In this document: positions 47,875 through 56,556 of the stretch, piece by piece
Layout: each line of letters opens with the position of its first letter
Position numbering within the stretch: position 1 is the stretch's first letter
Made by a program: the position numbers and the translations under genes
Source of the DNA: Methanocorpusculum sp.
GTDB lineage: Archaea > Halobacteriota > Methanomicrobia > Methanomicrobiales > Methanocorpusculaceae
NCBI GenBank assembly: GCA_017408885.1
Contig: JAFQTT010000006.1
Location: forward strand, 48,949 to 112,948
Direction of reading: 5' to 3'
Length of the DNA stretch: 64,000 nt
The notes under the pieces: model-generated
The model's input: only the letters and a program-made list of their open reading frames with translations
What the model was told of the DNA's origin: nothing
Database searches by the model: none

Positions 47875-48662
47875 CCCTAGAGGACTGGTACCGTCAGGAC
47901 AGACTTCCGCATATCTACTGTGCAGGATGCGGAAACGGAACAATCCTAAACGCAACACTTCGTGCAGTTGACGCCCTTGGATATGATATCAACGAGACAA
48001 CCTTTGTCTCCGGAATTGGCTGCTCTTCCCGTGCCGGAGGATATACCTCTGCTGACTCCCTTCACACAACCCACGGAAGAGCACTTGCTTTTGCAACAGG
48101 TGTCAAACTGGTCAAGCCAAAGCAGCACGTAATTGTATTTACCGGAGACGGTGACTGCTCTGCAATCGGCGGAAACCACTTTATACATGCATGCAGAAGA
48201 AACATCGATTTAACTGTTATCTGCATGAACAACAACATCTATGGAATGACAGGGGGACAGGGAAGCCCGTGTACTCCAAAGGGCTCAATCACAACAACCA
48301 CTCCTTATGGAATGCAGGAACAGCCGTTTGACCTCTGCAAACTCGCAGAAGCCGCAGGAGCAAACTACGTAGCCCGCTGGACTTCATTCCACGTCAAAGA
48401 GCTAACTGAAGCAATCCGTGTAGGATTGGAAACCCCGGGACTTGCCTTCATCGAAGTCTTAGCACAGTGCCCAACCGCATACGGAAACAAAAACAAACTC
48501 AGACAGCCTACTCAGATGATTGAGATGTTCAAAAACAATGCCGTAAAGAAAGCAAAAGCAGACCGCGATGCAGCAGCAGGCATTCCGCTTGAACCGGGCA
48601 AATTCATTGTCGGCGAGTTCGTTCGTCGTGCAAATCCGCCTATGGGGGTTGTTAAAGAATGA
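47871..48662 (+). CDS. korB: 2-oxoglutarate:ferredoxin oxidoreductase beta subunit
   Basis: The 263-residue subunit holds the thiamine diphosphate site. It has HIYCAGCGNGTILNATL (about residues 12-28), the Mg/TPP motif GDGDCSAIGGNHFIHACRRN (about 96-115) and NNNIYGMTGGQGSPC. It overlaps korA by 4 bases. Confidence 0.95.
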   Translation: MTLEDWYRQDRLPHIYCAGCGNGTILNATLRAVDALGYDINETTFVSGIGCSSRAGGYTSADSLHTTHGRALAFATGVKLVKPKQHVIVFTGDGDCSAIGGNHFIHACRRNIDLTVICMNNNIYGMTGGQGSPCTPKGSITTTTPYGMQEQPFDLCKLAEAAGANYVARWTSFHVKELTEAIRVGLETPGLAFIEVLAQCPTAYGNKNKLRQPTQMIEMFKNNAVKKAKADRDAAAGIPLEPGKFIVGEFVRRANPPMGVVKE

Positions 48663-49192
48663 GACACGAAATCAGATTCTCCGGACTTGGAGGACAGGGC
48701 ATTATCACTGCCGCTGTAATCCTTGGAAGAGCCGCAGCCCTTTATGCAGACAAACATGTTGTTCAGACGCAGAGTTACGGACCGGAAGCAAGAGGCGGAG
48801 CATCCGCTTCGGCTGTTATCATCTCAGATGAACCAATCCATTACCCAAAGGTAACAGAACCTGAGACCTTTGTCATTATGTCCCAGGCGGCATATGACAA
48901 GTACGGATGCAAAGCAGCAAACAATGCATTAATGCTCGTTGACCCCGGGTATGTAACCAGCAGACCGTGCTGTGTCTGCTTAGAAGTTCCGGCAACAGCT
49001 GAGGCTAAAGCACAGCTTGGAAAGCTGGTCTTTGCTAATGTAATTATGCTTGGAGCCTTAATGGAGGCAACAGGGGTTATTGATTATGATTCCCTAGAGC
49101 GTGCAGTGCTTGACAGTGTTCCGAAGGGAACTGAGGAAGCAAACAAGAAAGCTCTCGCTATCGGACGCGAGATTGTGAGGAAACAGTTATGA
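48659..49192 (+). CDS. korC: 2-oxoglutarate:ferredoxin oxidoreductase gamma subunit
   Basis: The 177-residue subunit shows the family start EIRFSGLGGQGIITAAVILG and the SYGPEARGGASASAV segment (about residues 40-54). It completes the four-subunit complex and overlaps both korB and sucC by 4 bases. Confidence 0.95.
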   Translation: MRHEIRFSGLGGQGIITAAVILGRAAALYADKHVVQTQSYGPEARGGASASAVIISDEPIHYPKVTEPETFVIMSQAAYDKYGCKAANNALMLVDPGYVTSRPCCVCLEVPATAEAKAQLGKLVFANVIMLGALMEATGVIDYDSLERAVLDSVPKGTEEANKKALAIGREIVRKQL

Positions 49193-50274
49193 AGTTCCGT
49201 GAATATGAGGCAAAACAGATTTTCCGGGATGCAGGAATCCCGACTCCGAACAGTGAACTGATTACAGATGCCAAAGAAGCAGCCGCAGCACTTTCCAGAG
49301 TTGCGGAAAAAGTTGTCTTAAAGGCACAGGTTGATGTCGGCGGACGCGGCAAGGCTGGAGGAATTCTTCCCGCAACGGCTGAGACTGTTGACGCAACAGC
49401 AGTTGAACTCTTCGGCAAACAGATTAAGGGACTGCCTGTCGAGAAAGTCTTAGTCGAAGAGGCTCTCGAAATCACCCACGAGTACTATGTCAGTATCACA
49501 ATCGACCGCTCGAAAAAGCGCCCTGTAATCCTCTTCTCTGAAGAAGGAGGTGTCGAGATTGAAACACTTGCAAAGGAGCGCCCGGAGGCACTTAGAAGAA
49601 TCTATGTTGACCCGTCCTTTACGGTTCTCCCAGACTTTGTTGTCCGCAATGTGATTGGAACAGCTCCAAAGGAGATTGGAGTAATCGTCAAAAAGCTCTT
49701 TGAAGTCTTCATCAAAAAGGATGCAATCTTAGTTGAGATCAATCCTCTTGTTGCAACTCCGAAGGGAATTATTGCTGCAGACGGAAAAGTCATCCTTGAT
49801 GACAATGCACTCTCACGCCAGGGAATCTCAGAAAACCGTGACTTAACCGAGCGCGAAAAGGAAGCAGAGAAGCACGGATTCTCCTACGTTGAACTTGACG
49901 GTGAGATTGGAGTTATCGGAAATGGTGCAGGCCTTACCATGGCCACCTTAGACATCATCGCCTATTACGAAGGAAAAGCAGCAAACTTCCTCGATGTCGG
50001 AGGCGGAGCTGATGCAGAGCGTGTTTGCCACGCAGTAAAACTTGTCTCCTCCATGCCAGGTGTTAAAGTGATTGTCGTAAACCTTCTTGGAGGAATCACC
50101 CGATGTGATGAAGTTGCCAAAGGTATCATCGAAGCAGGTGTTGAACAGAAGATTATCGTCAGAATTGCCGGAACCAACGAAGCAGAAGGAAAGAGACTGC
50201 TTGAGGAGAACAACTACTTAATGCTTCCAACAATGGATGAAGCAATCCGCGCAGCAGTGGAGGTTTGCAGATGA
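49189..50274 (+). CDS. sucC: Succinate--CoA ligase beta subunit
   Basis: The 361-residue ATP-grasp subunit has VVLKAQVDVGGRGKAGG (about residues 41-57), EINPLVATPKG and the C-terminal IVVNLLGGITRCDEVAKGI. It works with sucD to make succinyl-CoA, the substrate of Kor, or the reverse. The length is slightly below the typical 380-390. It is coupled to korC and sucD. Confidence 0.95.
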   Translation: MKFREYEAKQIFRDAGIPTPNSELITDAKEAAAALSRVAEKVVLKAQVDVGGRGKAGGILPATAETVDATAVELFGKQIKGLPVEKVLVEEALEITHEYYVSITIDRSKKRPVILFSEEGGVEIETLAKERPEALRRIYVDPSFTVLPDFVVRNVIGTAPKEIGVIVKKLFEVFIKKDAILVEINPLVATPKGIIAADGKVILDDNALSRQGISENRDLTEREKEAEKHGFSYVELDGEIGVIGNGAGLTMATLDIIAYYEGKAANFLDVGGGADAERVCHAVKLVSSMPGVKVIVVNLLGGITRCDEVAKGIIEAGVEQKIIVRIAGTNEAEGKRLLEENNYLMLPTMDEAIRAAVEVCR

Positions 50275-51146
50275 TTTACGCAGGCAAGGAAACCGAGGTT
50301 CTTGTTCAGGGAGCAACCGGCTCTCAGGGCAGATTCCACATCAACTTAATGAACGAGTATGCAAAGGCAGTCGGAGGCGCAGGTGTAACTGCAGGAATGA
50401 CTCCTGGAAAAGGAGGTCAGGAAGTATACGGTGTTCCGGTGTACAACACTGTAGCTGACGCTGTCGACAAGCACGATATCGGAGCATCTGTAATCTTTGT
50501 TCCAGGAGCTGGATGCGGTGATGCAATAATGGAGGCTGCAGATGCAGGAATCCCGACTATTGTTACCATCACAGAACACATCCCGGTCCATGATGTAATG
50601 CGTGCTGTAGCATACGCAGAAAAATGCGGTTCGAAGGTTATCGGTCCGAACTGTCCAGGAATGATGATTCCGGATGAATGCAAACTTGGTATTATTCCGG
50701 CAAACCTCTGCATGAAAGGAGACATTGGTGTTGTATCCAGAAGCGGAACTCTTACTTATCAGGTAATCTCTGAGCTGACCGCAGCAGGCCTTGGTCAGTC
50801 TGGAATTATCGGAATCGGAGGAGATGCAATTATTGGCCAGACTTTTGCTGATGTTGTTGATACCTTCCACGCAGACGGCAGAACCCGTGCCATTGTCTTA
50901 ATGGGCGAGGTTGGAGGAAACTTAGAGCTTGAAGGTGCTAAGCGTGCAATGGACTTGGGAATCCCTGTTGTTTCCTACATTGCAGGCGTTTCTGCTCCAA
51001 AAGAAAAACGTATGGGACATGCCGGAGCAATCGTTGAAGGCGGAGAAGGAGATGCAGCATCCAAGATTGCCCGTTTACGCGAGTTTGGAATCCCGACCGC
51101 AACAAGACCATCCGAAATCCCTGGTCTAGTAAAGGAATTATTCTGA
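50271..51146 (+). CDS. sucD: Succinate--CoA ligase alpha subunit
   Basis: The 291-residue subunit has the CoA-binding start VLVQGATGSQGRFH, PGKGGQEVYGVPVYN, IGPNCPGM, and the phospho-histidine motif GHAGAIVEGGEG (about residues 246-257). I chose ATG 50271, overlapping the sucC stop (ATGA); an in-frame TTG six bases earlier is less likely. It is coupled to dacZ by a one-base overlap. Confidence 0.96.
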   Translation: MIYAGKETEVLVQGATGSQGRFHINLMNEYAKAVGGAGVTAGMTPGKGGQEVYGVPVYNTVADAVDKHDIGASVIFVPGAGCGDAIMEAADAGIPTIVTITEHIPVHDVMRAVAYAEKCGSKVIGPNCPGMMIPDECKLGIIPANLCMKGDIGVVSRSGTLTYQVISELTAAGLGQSGIIGIGGDAIIGQTFADVVDTFHADGRTRAIVLMGEVGGNLELEGAKRAMDLGIPVVSYIAGVSAPKEKRMGHAGAIVEGGEGDAASKIARLREFGIPTATRPSEIPGLVKELF

Positions 51147-51952
51147 TGACAACGAAAAACCGTACCCTGCTTCGCTCAGCTGACGCTCTTGCAAAGAGTG
51201 TGGATGCACTTGCAATCATTTCCTTTCTTCCAAAGGAGCATGATTTAAAGCTCGAAACACCAACAGTTCACGTAATTGATATCCAGCCGGATATCCTCCG
51301 TGACGGCTCAATGGTCGCGCTTCTTGATTACTGTTCAAACCACATTATCGATGCGGTTGTACAGTACCGCATCTTAACGAAGGAGAATCATGGTACGGTT
51401 GTTGCCGCATTCCCGTATGCAATTCTGATTTACGACCTCGAGGCAACAAATACCGAGTTCACAGCAGAAGCACTGTCAGAGCTTGCTGACCCGGCAGTTA
51501 TACACTCGGTTCTTTCACTCGCTTTAGAGATTGCCCATGACGGACGCGAAGGACGATCTATTGGAACGGCGTTTATCCTTGGAGACATTGATGAACTTAA
51601 ACGCTGGTCTCATCAGGGTGTTTTAAATCCATATGCAGGACATCCGGCAGAAGTCCGCGACATAAAAGAGCGTGTCAACTGGGAAAGTGTAAAAGAGTTC
51701 TCACAGCTTGACGGTGTTTTCATCATTGATAAAAACGGAATTGTCGAGGCGGCAGGACGCTATCTTGATGCGGACAGCCGTGATGTGAACCTCCAAAGTG
51801 GTCTTGGAGGACGCCACTTAGCAACGGCTGCTATCACAAAAGTAACTCCTTCAGTTGGTATTGTAGTGTCTGAATCCGGCGGAATTATCAGAATCTTTGC
51901 CGGAGGAAAAGTTGTAGCTCACATCAGGACTGATGTCCGGATTGAGTTCTAA
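51146..51952 (+). CDS. dacZ: Diadenylate cyclase (DacZ-like, DAC domain)
   Basis: The 268-residue protein has an N-terminal alpha/beta domain and a C-terminal DAC domain that makes c-di-AMP from two ATP. The catalytic segment reads LDGVFIIDKNGIVEAAGRYL (about residues 188-207) and GLGGRHLATAAIT (about 218-230), matching the DGA and RHR motifs with archaeal variants. c-di-AMP controls osmolyte and K+ homeostasis. It is the seventh gene of a chain of overlapping genes with kor and suc. Confidence 0.88.
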   Translation: MTTKNRTLLRSADALAKSVDALAIISFLPKEHDLKLETPTVHVIDIQPDILRDGSMVALLDYCSNHIIDAVVQYRILTKENHGTVVAAFPYAILIYDLEATNTEFTAEALSELADPAVIHSVLSLALEIAHDGREGRSIGTAFILGDIDELKRWSHQGVLNPYAGHPAEVRDIKERVNWESVKEFSQLDGVFIIDKNGIVEAAGRYLDADSRDVNLQSGLGGRHLATAAITKVTPSVGIVVSESGGIIRIFAGGKVVAHIRTDVRIEF

Positions 51953-51954
51953 AC

Positions 51955-51963
51955 TTTTTTTTT
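51955..51963 (+). terminator. Poly-T terminator after the kor-suc-dac operon
   Basis: Nine T residues directly after the dacZ stop, followed by AAAAAA, form a bidirectional-looking U-run signal between convergent dacZ and dadD. Confidence 0.6.
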
Positions 51964-51971
51964 CAAAAAAA

Positions 51972-53285
51972 TTAGTTGTTTGCGGCCTCAGCTCTTGCCG
52001 CAAGTGCGAATGCTGCTTTTTCTGCTTCTTCCATAATCTCTTCTGCACCTGGAATTACTCCTTCGTACATGAGAATTGCTCCGTTACAAATCGTGGTCTC
52101 AACAGCAAGACCGTTTGTTGCATAGACTGCGTTGGAATCAGCGTTGAAGCACGGTACATTCATTGCGTTTCTGCCGACGAGGACAATGTCTGCAAGGTAT
52201 CCGGGGGCAATCACACCTGCATTGATTCCAAGTGCTTTGAATCCGTTCCTTGATGCAATCTGTAATGCTTCAGATGCCGGAAGCACTGTCGGATCGTTCC
52301 AGAAGAACTTCTGGAGAATGGCGGCGGTTTTCATCTCAGAAAACATATCGAGATCATTATTGGATGATGCCCCGTCAGTTCCAAGAGCTACGTTTACTCC
52401 GGCTGCTTTCATCTCATAGTACGGCAACGCTCTGTTTCCTGCAAGCTTCATGTTGGATACCGGATTGTGAACTGCAGTGACACCGCGCTTGGCATAAAGA
52501 CTGATGTCATCTGCATCAAGCCAGCATGAGTGGGCTGCAATACAGGAGTTGGAAAGCACTCCGCATTTGTCAAGCCATGCCGGCGGCCTCATTCCGTGTG
52601 CTGAGATACAATCTGTTACTTCCTGCTCGGTTTCGGATACGTGAATGTGGAGCGGAACATTTTCTTCTTTTGCATACTCTGCACACCAGCGAAGGCCTTC
52701 TTCTGAAACTGTGTAGACTGCATGCGGGGAGACGCCCGGAAGAATTCTTTCGTTGTTTCTGGCTTTGAGATTTGTAACAGTTACCTGCATTGCACGCTTT
52801 TCGGACTCGAGTTTTTCCGCATCGCCGTTGTCAATCATACAATACGATAGGCAGGCACGAATACCGGACTCCTCAACTGCGTCAGCTGCTGCCTCCATCA
52901 TGAAGTACATGTCGTTGAAGGCCGTAGTTCCGGTTCTAATCATCTCGAGACATGCGAGTTTTACTCCTGCATAGATATCAGCCTCGGTTAGGTGTGCTTC
53001 AGTTGGCCAGATTTTTGTGGAGAGCCATGGGAAAAGCTGCATGTCGTCAGCATAGCCGCGAAGCAGTTCCATGGCTGCATGGGTGTGCATGTTGCACATT
53101 GAAGGAAGAGCTGTTGCTCTGTTCGCATCTATTACGAGTTCTGCTTCGTGGTCGGTGATCTTTTCTGCCACAGCTCCGATTTTTCCAGTTCCGTCAAGGT
53201 AGATTTCCTGTATTTTCCCATTTACACGTGCGTTTCTGATGAGGATTGGTACTTGCTGTTTGTAGATGTCAATTTCTTCTGTCAT
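51972..53285 (-). CDS. dadD: 5'-deoxyadenosine/SAH/MTA deaminase
   Basis: The 437-residue amidohydrolase has the metal motif NMHTHAAMELLRGYADD (about residues 64-80), HIHVSETEQEV (about 193-203), the His in AAHSCWLDADD, and the Asp in LGTDGASSNNDLDMF (about 302-316). It deaminates 5'-deoxyadenosine and related adenosine by-products of SAM chemistry. It overlaps by 4 bases with the preceding phosphorylase gene, so the two act as one salvage unit. Confidence 0.93.
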   Translation of the reverse strand: MTEEIDIYKQQVPILIRNARVNGKIQEIYLDGTGKIGAVAEKITDHEAELVIDANRATALPSMCNMHTHAAMELLRGYADDMQLFPWLSTKIWPTEAHLTEADIYAGVKLACLEMIRTGTTAFNDMYFMMEAAADAVEESGIRACLSYCMIDNGDAEKLESEKRAMQVTVTNLKARNNERILPGVSPHAVYTVSEEGLRWCAEYAKEENVPLHIHVSETEQEVTDCISAHGMRPPAWLDKCGVLSNSCIAAHSCWLDADDISLYAKRGVTAVHNPVSNMKLAGNRALPYYEMKAAGVNVALGTDGASSNNDLDMFSEMKTAAILQKFFWNDPTVLPASEALQIASRNGFKALGINAGVIAPGYLADIVLVGRNAMNVPCFNADSNAVYATNGLAVETTICNGAILMYEGVIPGAEEIMEEAEKAAFALAARAEAANN

Positions 53286-53953
53286 GCGAATTTCTCCACG
53301 ATTCCTTTGATGAGGGCTGTTACTTTGTCTCCGTTCTGTTTTGCGATTTTAATAATCTCTTCGTAGTCAGGCGCTCCTTCTCCGCCGATTCCGTTTGCAT
53401 AGTTATCCACTGTACAAAGAGCGGCACAGCGAATACCAAGCTCATTTGCAAGTGTGAGTTCTGATGCAACGGTCATTCCGACAACATCCGTGTGCTCTGC
53501 GAAGTGTGCGATTTCTGATGCGGTCTCAAACCTTGGACCAGTAGTCTGGAAGTAGACTCCGCGTTTCGCATCTGGAATTATTTCTTCTAATGATATCAGT
53601 ATATCTTGATTAATCATTGGTGATACATGGAATATATCATGCTCGTGTAGCGTTGGAATATCCCATGTTGAAAAAATATCTGATACTAGAACAATACTTC
53701 CAGGAGTTAGTTCTTCTTTCATACTCCCAACAGAACCAATAATTATTAATTGGTCCACCCCAGCTATTTTCATTGCAGCTAAATTAGCACGGTAATTTAT
53801 TTTATGTGGCGGTGTTTGATGTTGATGACGTTTTAAGATTGCTATATCACCAATATAAATTTCAGCCTTTCCAAAGGGAGTTGCTATCTCTTCTCGTTCA
53901 AGAGGAGGAAGTTGAGCCTGTAGAAGAGCTGTACCACCAATTATACCTAGCAT
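53282..53953 (-). CDS. S-methyl-5'-thioinosine/deoxyinosine phosphorylase (MTAP family)
   Basis: The 223-residue enzyme has the family start LGIIGGTALL, the substrate region GPRFETASEI (about residues 139-148) and the VVGMTVASELTLANELGI segment. Next to a deaminase, its likely substrates are deaminated nucleosides such as methylthioinosine. The gene is compositionally mixed: roughly the first 125 codons (upper coordinates) are far more AT-rich than the last 100. Confidence 0.87.
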   Translation of the reverse strand: MLGIIGGTALLQAQLPPLEREEIATPFGKAEIYIGDIAILKRHQHQTPPHKINYRANLAAMKIAGVDQLIIIGSVGSMKEELTPGSIVLVSDIFSTWDIPTLHEHDIFHVSPMINQDILISLEEIIPDAKRGVYFQTTGPRFETASEIAHFAEHTDVVGMTVASELTLANELGIRCAALCTVDNYANGIGGEGAPDYEEIIKIAKQNGDKVTALIKGIVEKFA

Positions 53954-54140
53954 ATATTTACTAGTATTGGCCTCTAAAGATATTTAAGTCATGTCTAATA
54001 ACAAGAGTAGTTGTAGAGTCATTCTATCTATGTTATAGAAATTACCATATACCTTTAATATTGACAGACACCTTACTAACATGCTGTTTATGTGTAAGTA
54101 AAAATAGGTTTTTTGAGGATTCTGAATACTTGGTGATGTA

Positions 54141-55913
54141 TTATCTGAATTTAGATATAAACTGATTACGAGATAACATAAACTCTGTATATGCTAGATT
54201 TCCTCCAGATACAACAGAACATTTCTTGGTATACACCAACTCTTTTCCATCCAAATCTGTGATAATTGCACCTGCTTCTTTTGCAATTAAACCTGCAGCA
54301 GCATAGTCCCATGGATAGAGCGAGAGTTCATAGAATAAATCAAGTCTTCCTGCTGCAACATAACATAAATCTAATGCTGAAGATCCACTTCTTCTCAAAT
54401 CGTTACACAGAGAGAAAATGTATTCAGAAAATGCAAATGTCTCATGAGTCAATTCTAAATTGTATGGTGCTGTTCCGAATCCTACTACACTGTTTCGTAA
54501 ACTGTTTTTACTGCATACAATTGTCTTATTATTTAAATATGCTCCTTCACCTTTAATTGCTGAGTAAATCTCACCAAGATATGGATCATATACAACACCT
54601 AATCTCACATCTCCCTTAATTGCAACTGCAACTGAGATGCAACTATGCTTGTAATCTCGTGTAAAGTTAGATGTTCCATCAATAGGGTCGATAATAAAAC
54701 AATATTCTGATGATAACTTTTCACTATTGCTCCAATCACCTTCTTCTGCAATAAATTCAGCATTTGGAAATATATTTTTGATATCTGCAATTATTTTTTG
54801 CTGAATTTCTACATCATATTTTGTGTAAATGTCACGATAACTTCCTTTTTCAAATGCAGCAATTGTTTTTTCAGATGCTTCTAATAGAATGTCTCCTGCT
54901 TCATCAACTATTGCTATAATTCTACTTAATATTTCTTTATCTGTCATATCAGATGGTGATTTAATATTACATTTATTCATATTAGTATTTTCTCTTCTGT
55001 CAATAAAATTAATTAATGTATCTTTCCAGTTAACTACACTTTGGGATAGTGACTTATCGTTTGAAGAAATAGAGATTTGCGACTTGAATGTTTGTGACCT
55101 GGAGTTTTCAAATGATAATTCTTTACCTGTTAGCCTTTTTATTTCATAGATCGTATTAATAAACTTGTTTTTTATAGAATATAGAATATAAAATACAAAA
55201 TTTGGGACTGGATCTACACGATATAACCATAAAGAACCTTGGGATGTGGAAGGAGCAATGTCAGCAAATGTTCCTTCAAGAATTGATGGATAACCACGTG
55301 CATCATAATCAATTACATGTAACTCATGAATTCCTTTATATATTCGTGTTGAACCAATTGCTTTATGAGATGTGTATATTGATAGTATTCCTCCTCTTTC
55401 AGATAATTCAACTATATTGTATCTCCAGTGTGTTATATTGTGGTTACATGGATCAATATTTATGATAATTTCACCTTTTGTTTGATATTTTACAGGTTCA
55501 AAGTTACTGGCCTCCACATCTAAATCAAAATAATTCTGTTCAATATCAACTGTCCCTGTTCTAATGTAATCTTTGTTACCATCTTTAGTGTGTATATGAT
55601 ACCAACGTCCTGCTAGGTAACAAGATTTATTACGTCTAACCCAAATCTGTCGATAAGTGAAATTAGCTATTGCGAATAAAATTGCATATCCACATCCAAA
55701 TAAAAATATATTGATAAATGTATGTACTGTATTTTCACTGAAAAAGTCATATAATACTGTATCTTTTGGAATTATAGATAATAGAATTCCATTAAGCAAA
55801 TCACCAGATGTACACGCAACTATTACTTGAATCAATGACACGTATATTAATATGACAACAGTAATCAAACTAAGATATAGTCTAAGTGTGGGATTTTTAA
55901 TCTGTGAATTCAT
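54141..55913 (-). CDS. Membrane-anchored beta-rich domain fused to an inositol-monophosphatase-like phosphatase
   Basis: The 590-residue protein has two membrane helices (about 11-33 and 62-86) and then a strand-rich cytosolic domain (about 95-235, with AGRWYHIHTKDG and YIRTGTVDIEQ). A polar linker (about 240-325) leads to a complete IMPase-family domain (about 325-585). The phosphatase ligands are present: AEEGDWSN, DPIDGTSNF (Asp about 409) and WDYAAAGLIAKEAGA (Asp about 534). The two-helix plus beta-barrel plan resembles Cap15-type effectors of CBASS defence, which bind cyclic nucleotides; that likeness is my inference. The gene is extremely AT-rich compared with its neighbours, which suggests transfer. 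A TATA-like element lies near 55935-55945. Confidence 0.75.
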   Translation of the reverse strand: MNSQIKNPTLRLYLSLITVVILIYVSLIQVIVACTSGDLLNGILLSIIPKDTVLYDFFSENTVHTFINIFLFGCGYAILFAIANFTYRQIWVRRNKSCYLAGRWYHIHTKDGNKDYIRTGTVDIEQNYFDLDVEASNFEPVKYQTKGEIIINIDPCNHNITHWRYNIVELSERGGILSIYTSHKAIGSTRIYKGIHELHVIDYDARGYPSILEGTFADIAPSTSQGSLWLYRVDPVPNFVFYILYSIKNKFINTIYEIKRLTGKELSFENSRSQTFKSQISISSNDKSLSQSVVNWKDTLINFIDRRENTNMNKCNIKSPSDMTDKEILSRIIAIVDEAGDILLEASEKTIAAFEKGSYRDIYTKYDVEIQQKIIADIKNIFPNAEFIAEEGDWSNSEKLSSEYCFIIDPIDGTSNFTRDYKHSCISVAVAIKGDVRLGVVYDPYLGEIYSAIKGEGAYLNNKTIVCSKNSLRNSVVGFGTAPYNLELTHETFAFSEYIFSLCNDLRRSGSSALDLCYVAAGRLDLFYELSLYPWDYAAAGLIAKEAGAIITDLDGKELVYTKKCSVVSGGNLAYTEFMLSRNQFISKFR

Positions 55914-56050
55914 TGTACATCAATAGGACTAATATGTTTATAATTTTATCTATTATTTATACTTCATAAGTGGTTATGATTAATTAAATATTATATAATG
56001 TTCATAATATTGTTAGAATACTAAATAAAATACTAATATTAATAAATGAG

Positions 56051-56308
56051 GATCTCTAGCAATCTCTATTTTTCAAAAACATCTCAAAGCAATGCGATAG
56101 CATTGCGTTACAGAAAACAAGCGATAAGCGATGTTTTCGCCCTCACCATAGAGAAGTCTACATTGTAAATTCGCGTGTTAGTTCCAAAACCACGCGAATA
56201 TACACGAATATTAAAAATATGTTTTGTGTGGTGTTGTCGCTTCGGTGCTTATCGCTCCTCAGCTGTTACGCAACGTCATCACGTTGCTTTGTGAGGTTGT
56301 TAGAAATC
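56051..56308 (+). repeat. Palindromic repeat element, copy A (MITE-like)
   Basis: An approximately 258-bp non-coding unit is nearly identical in layout and much of its sequence to 58793-59059. The left arm holds CAAAGCAATGCGATAGCATTGCGT and the right arm CAACGTCATCACGTTGCTTTGTGAGG, then GTTGTTAGAAAT. Internal hairpins include ATTCGCGTG/CACGCGAAT and AAAACAAGCGATAAGCGATGTTTT. It has no open frame of note. It fills the gap between the AT-rich fusion gene and 56317; 55914-56050 before it is plain AT-rich promoter sequence. Confidence 0.75.
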
Positions 56309-56316
56309 CTCGGGAT

Positions 56317-56550
56317 TTATTTTCTAACCTTCAGGAACTTTCCATCCCCGGCGTATTTTGCAAATGTTCCATCCTCCATCTGGTAAATACGCCCGACAGT
56401 AAACTCCGGCTGAGGTTCTGCAGGTTCGGTATTTACCGGCGCAGTCTTTTCCTCCTTTTTCTTTTTCAGCAGTATTTCAAGAGCACCGGTTAAAATAACA
56501 ACCGCAAAACATACTGCCACAAGCAGAATACAAAGGGTCAGAGAATCCAT
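56317..56550 (-). CDS. Small single-pass membrane protein
   Basis: The 77-residue product has one membrane helix (about residues 4-27), a lysine-rich stop-transfer run (LLKKKKEEK) and a Pro/Glu-rich linker. A compact C-terminal segment (FTVGRIYQMEDGTFAKYAGD) looks like a small beta hairpin. The family is unknown. It follows the asparagine-synthase-like gene by 6 bases, so it is the last gene of that operon. Confidence 0.65.
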   Translation of the reverse strand: MDSLTLCILLVAVCFAVVILTGALEILLKKKKEEKTAPVNTEPAEPQPEFTVGRIYQMEDGTFAKYAGDGKFLKVRK

Positions 56551-56556
56551 GTTATC

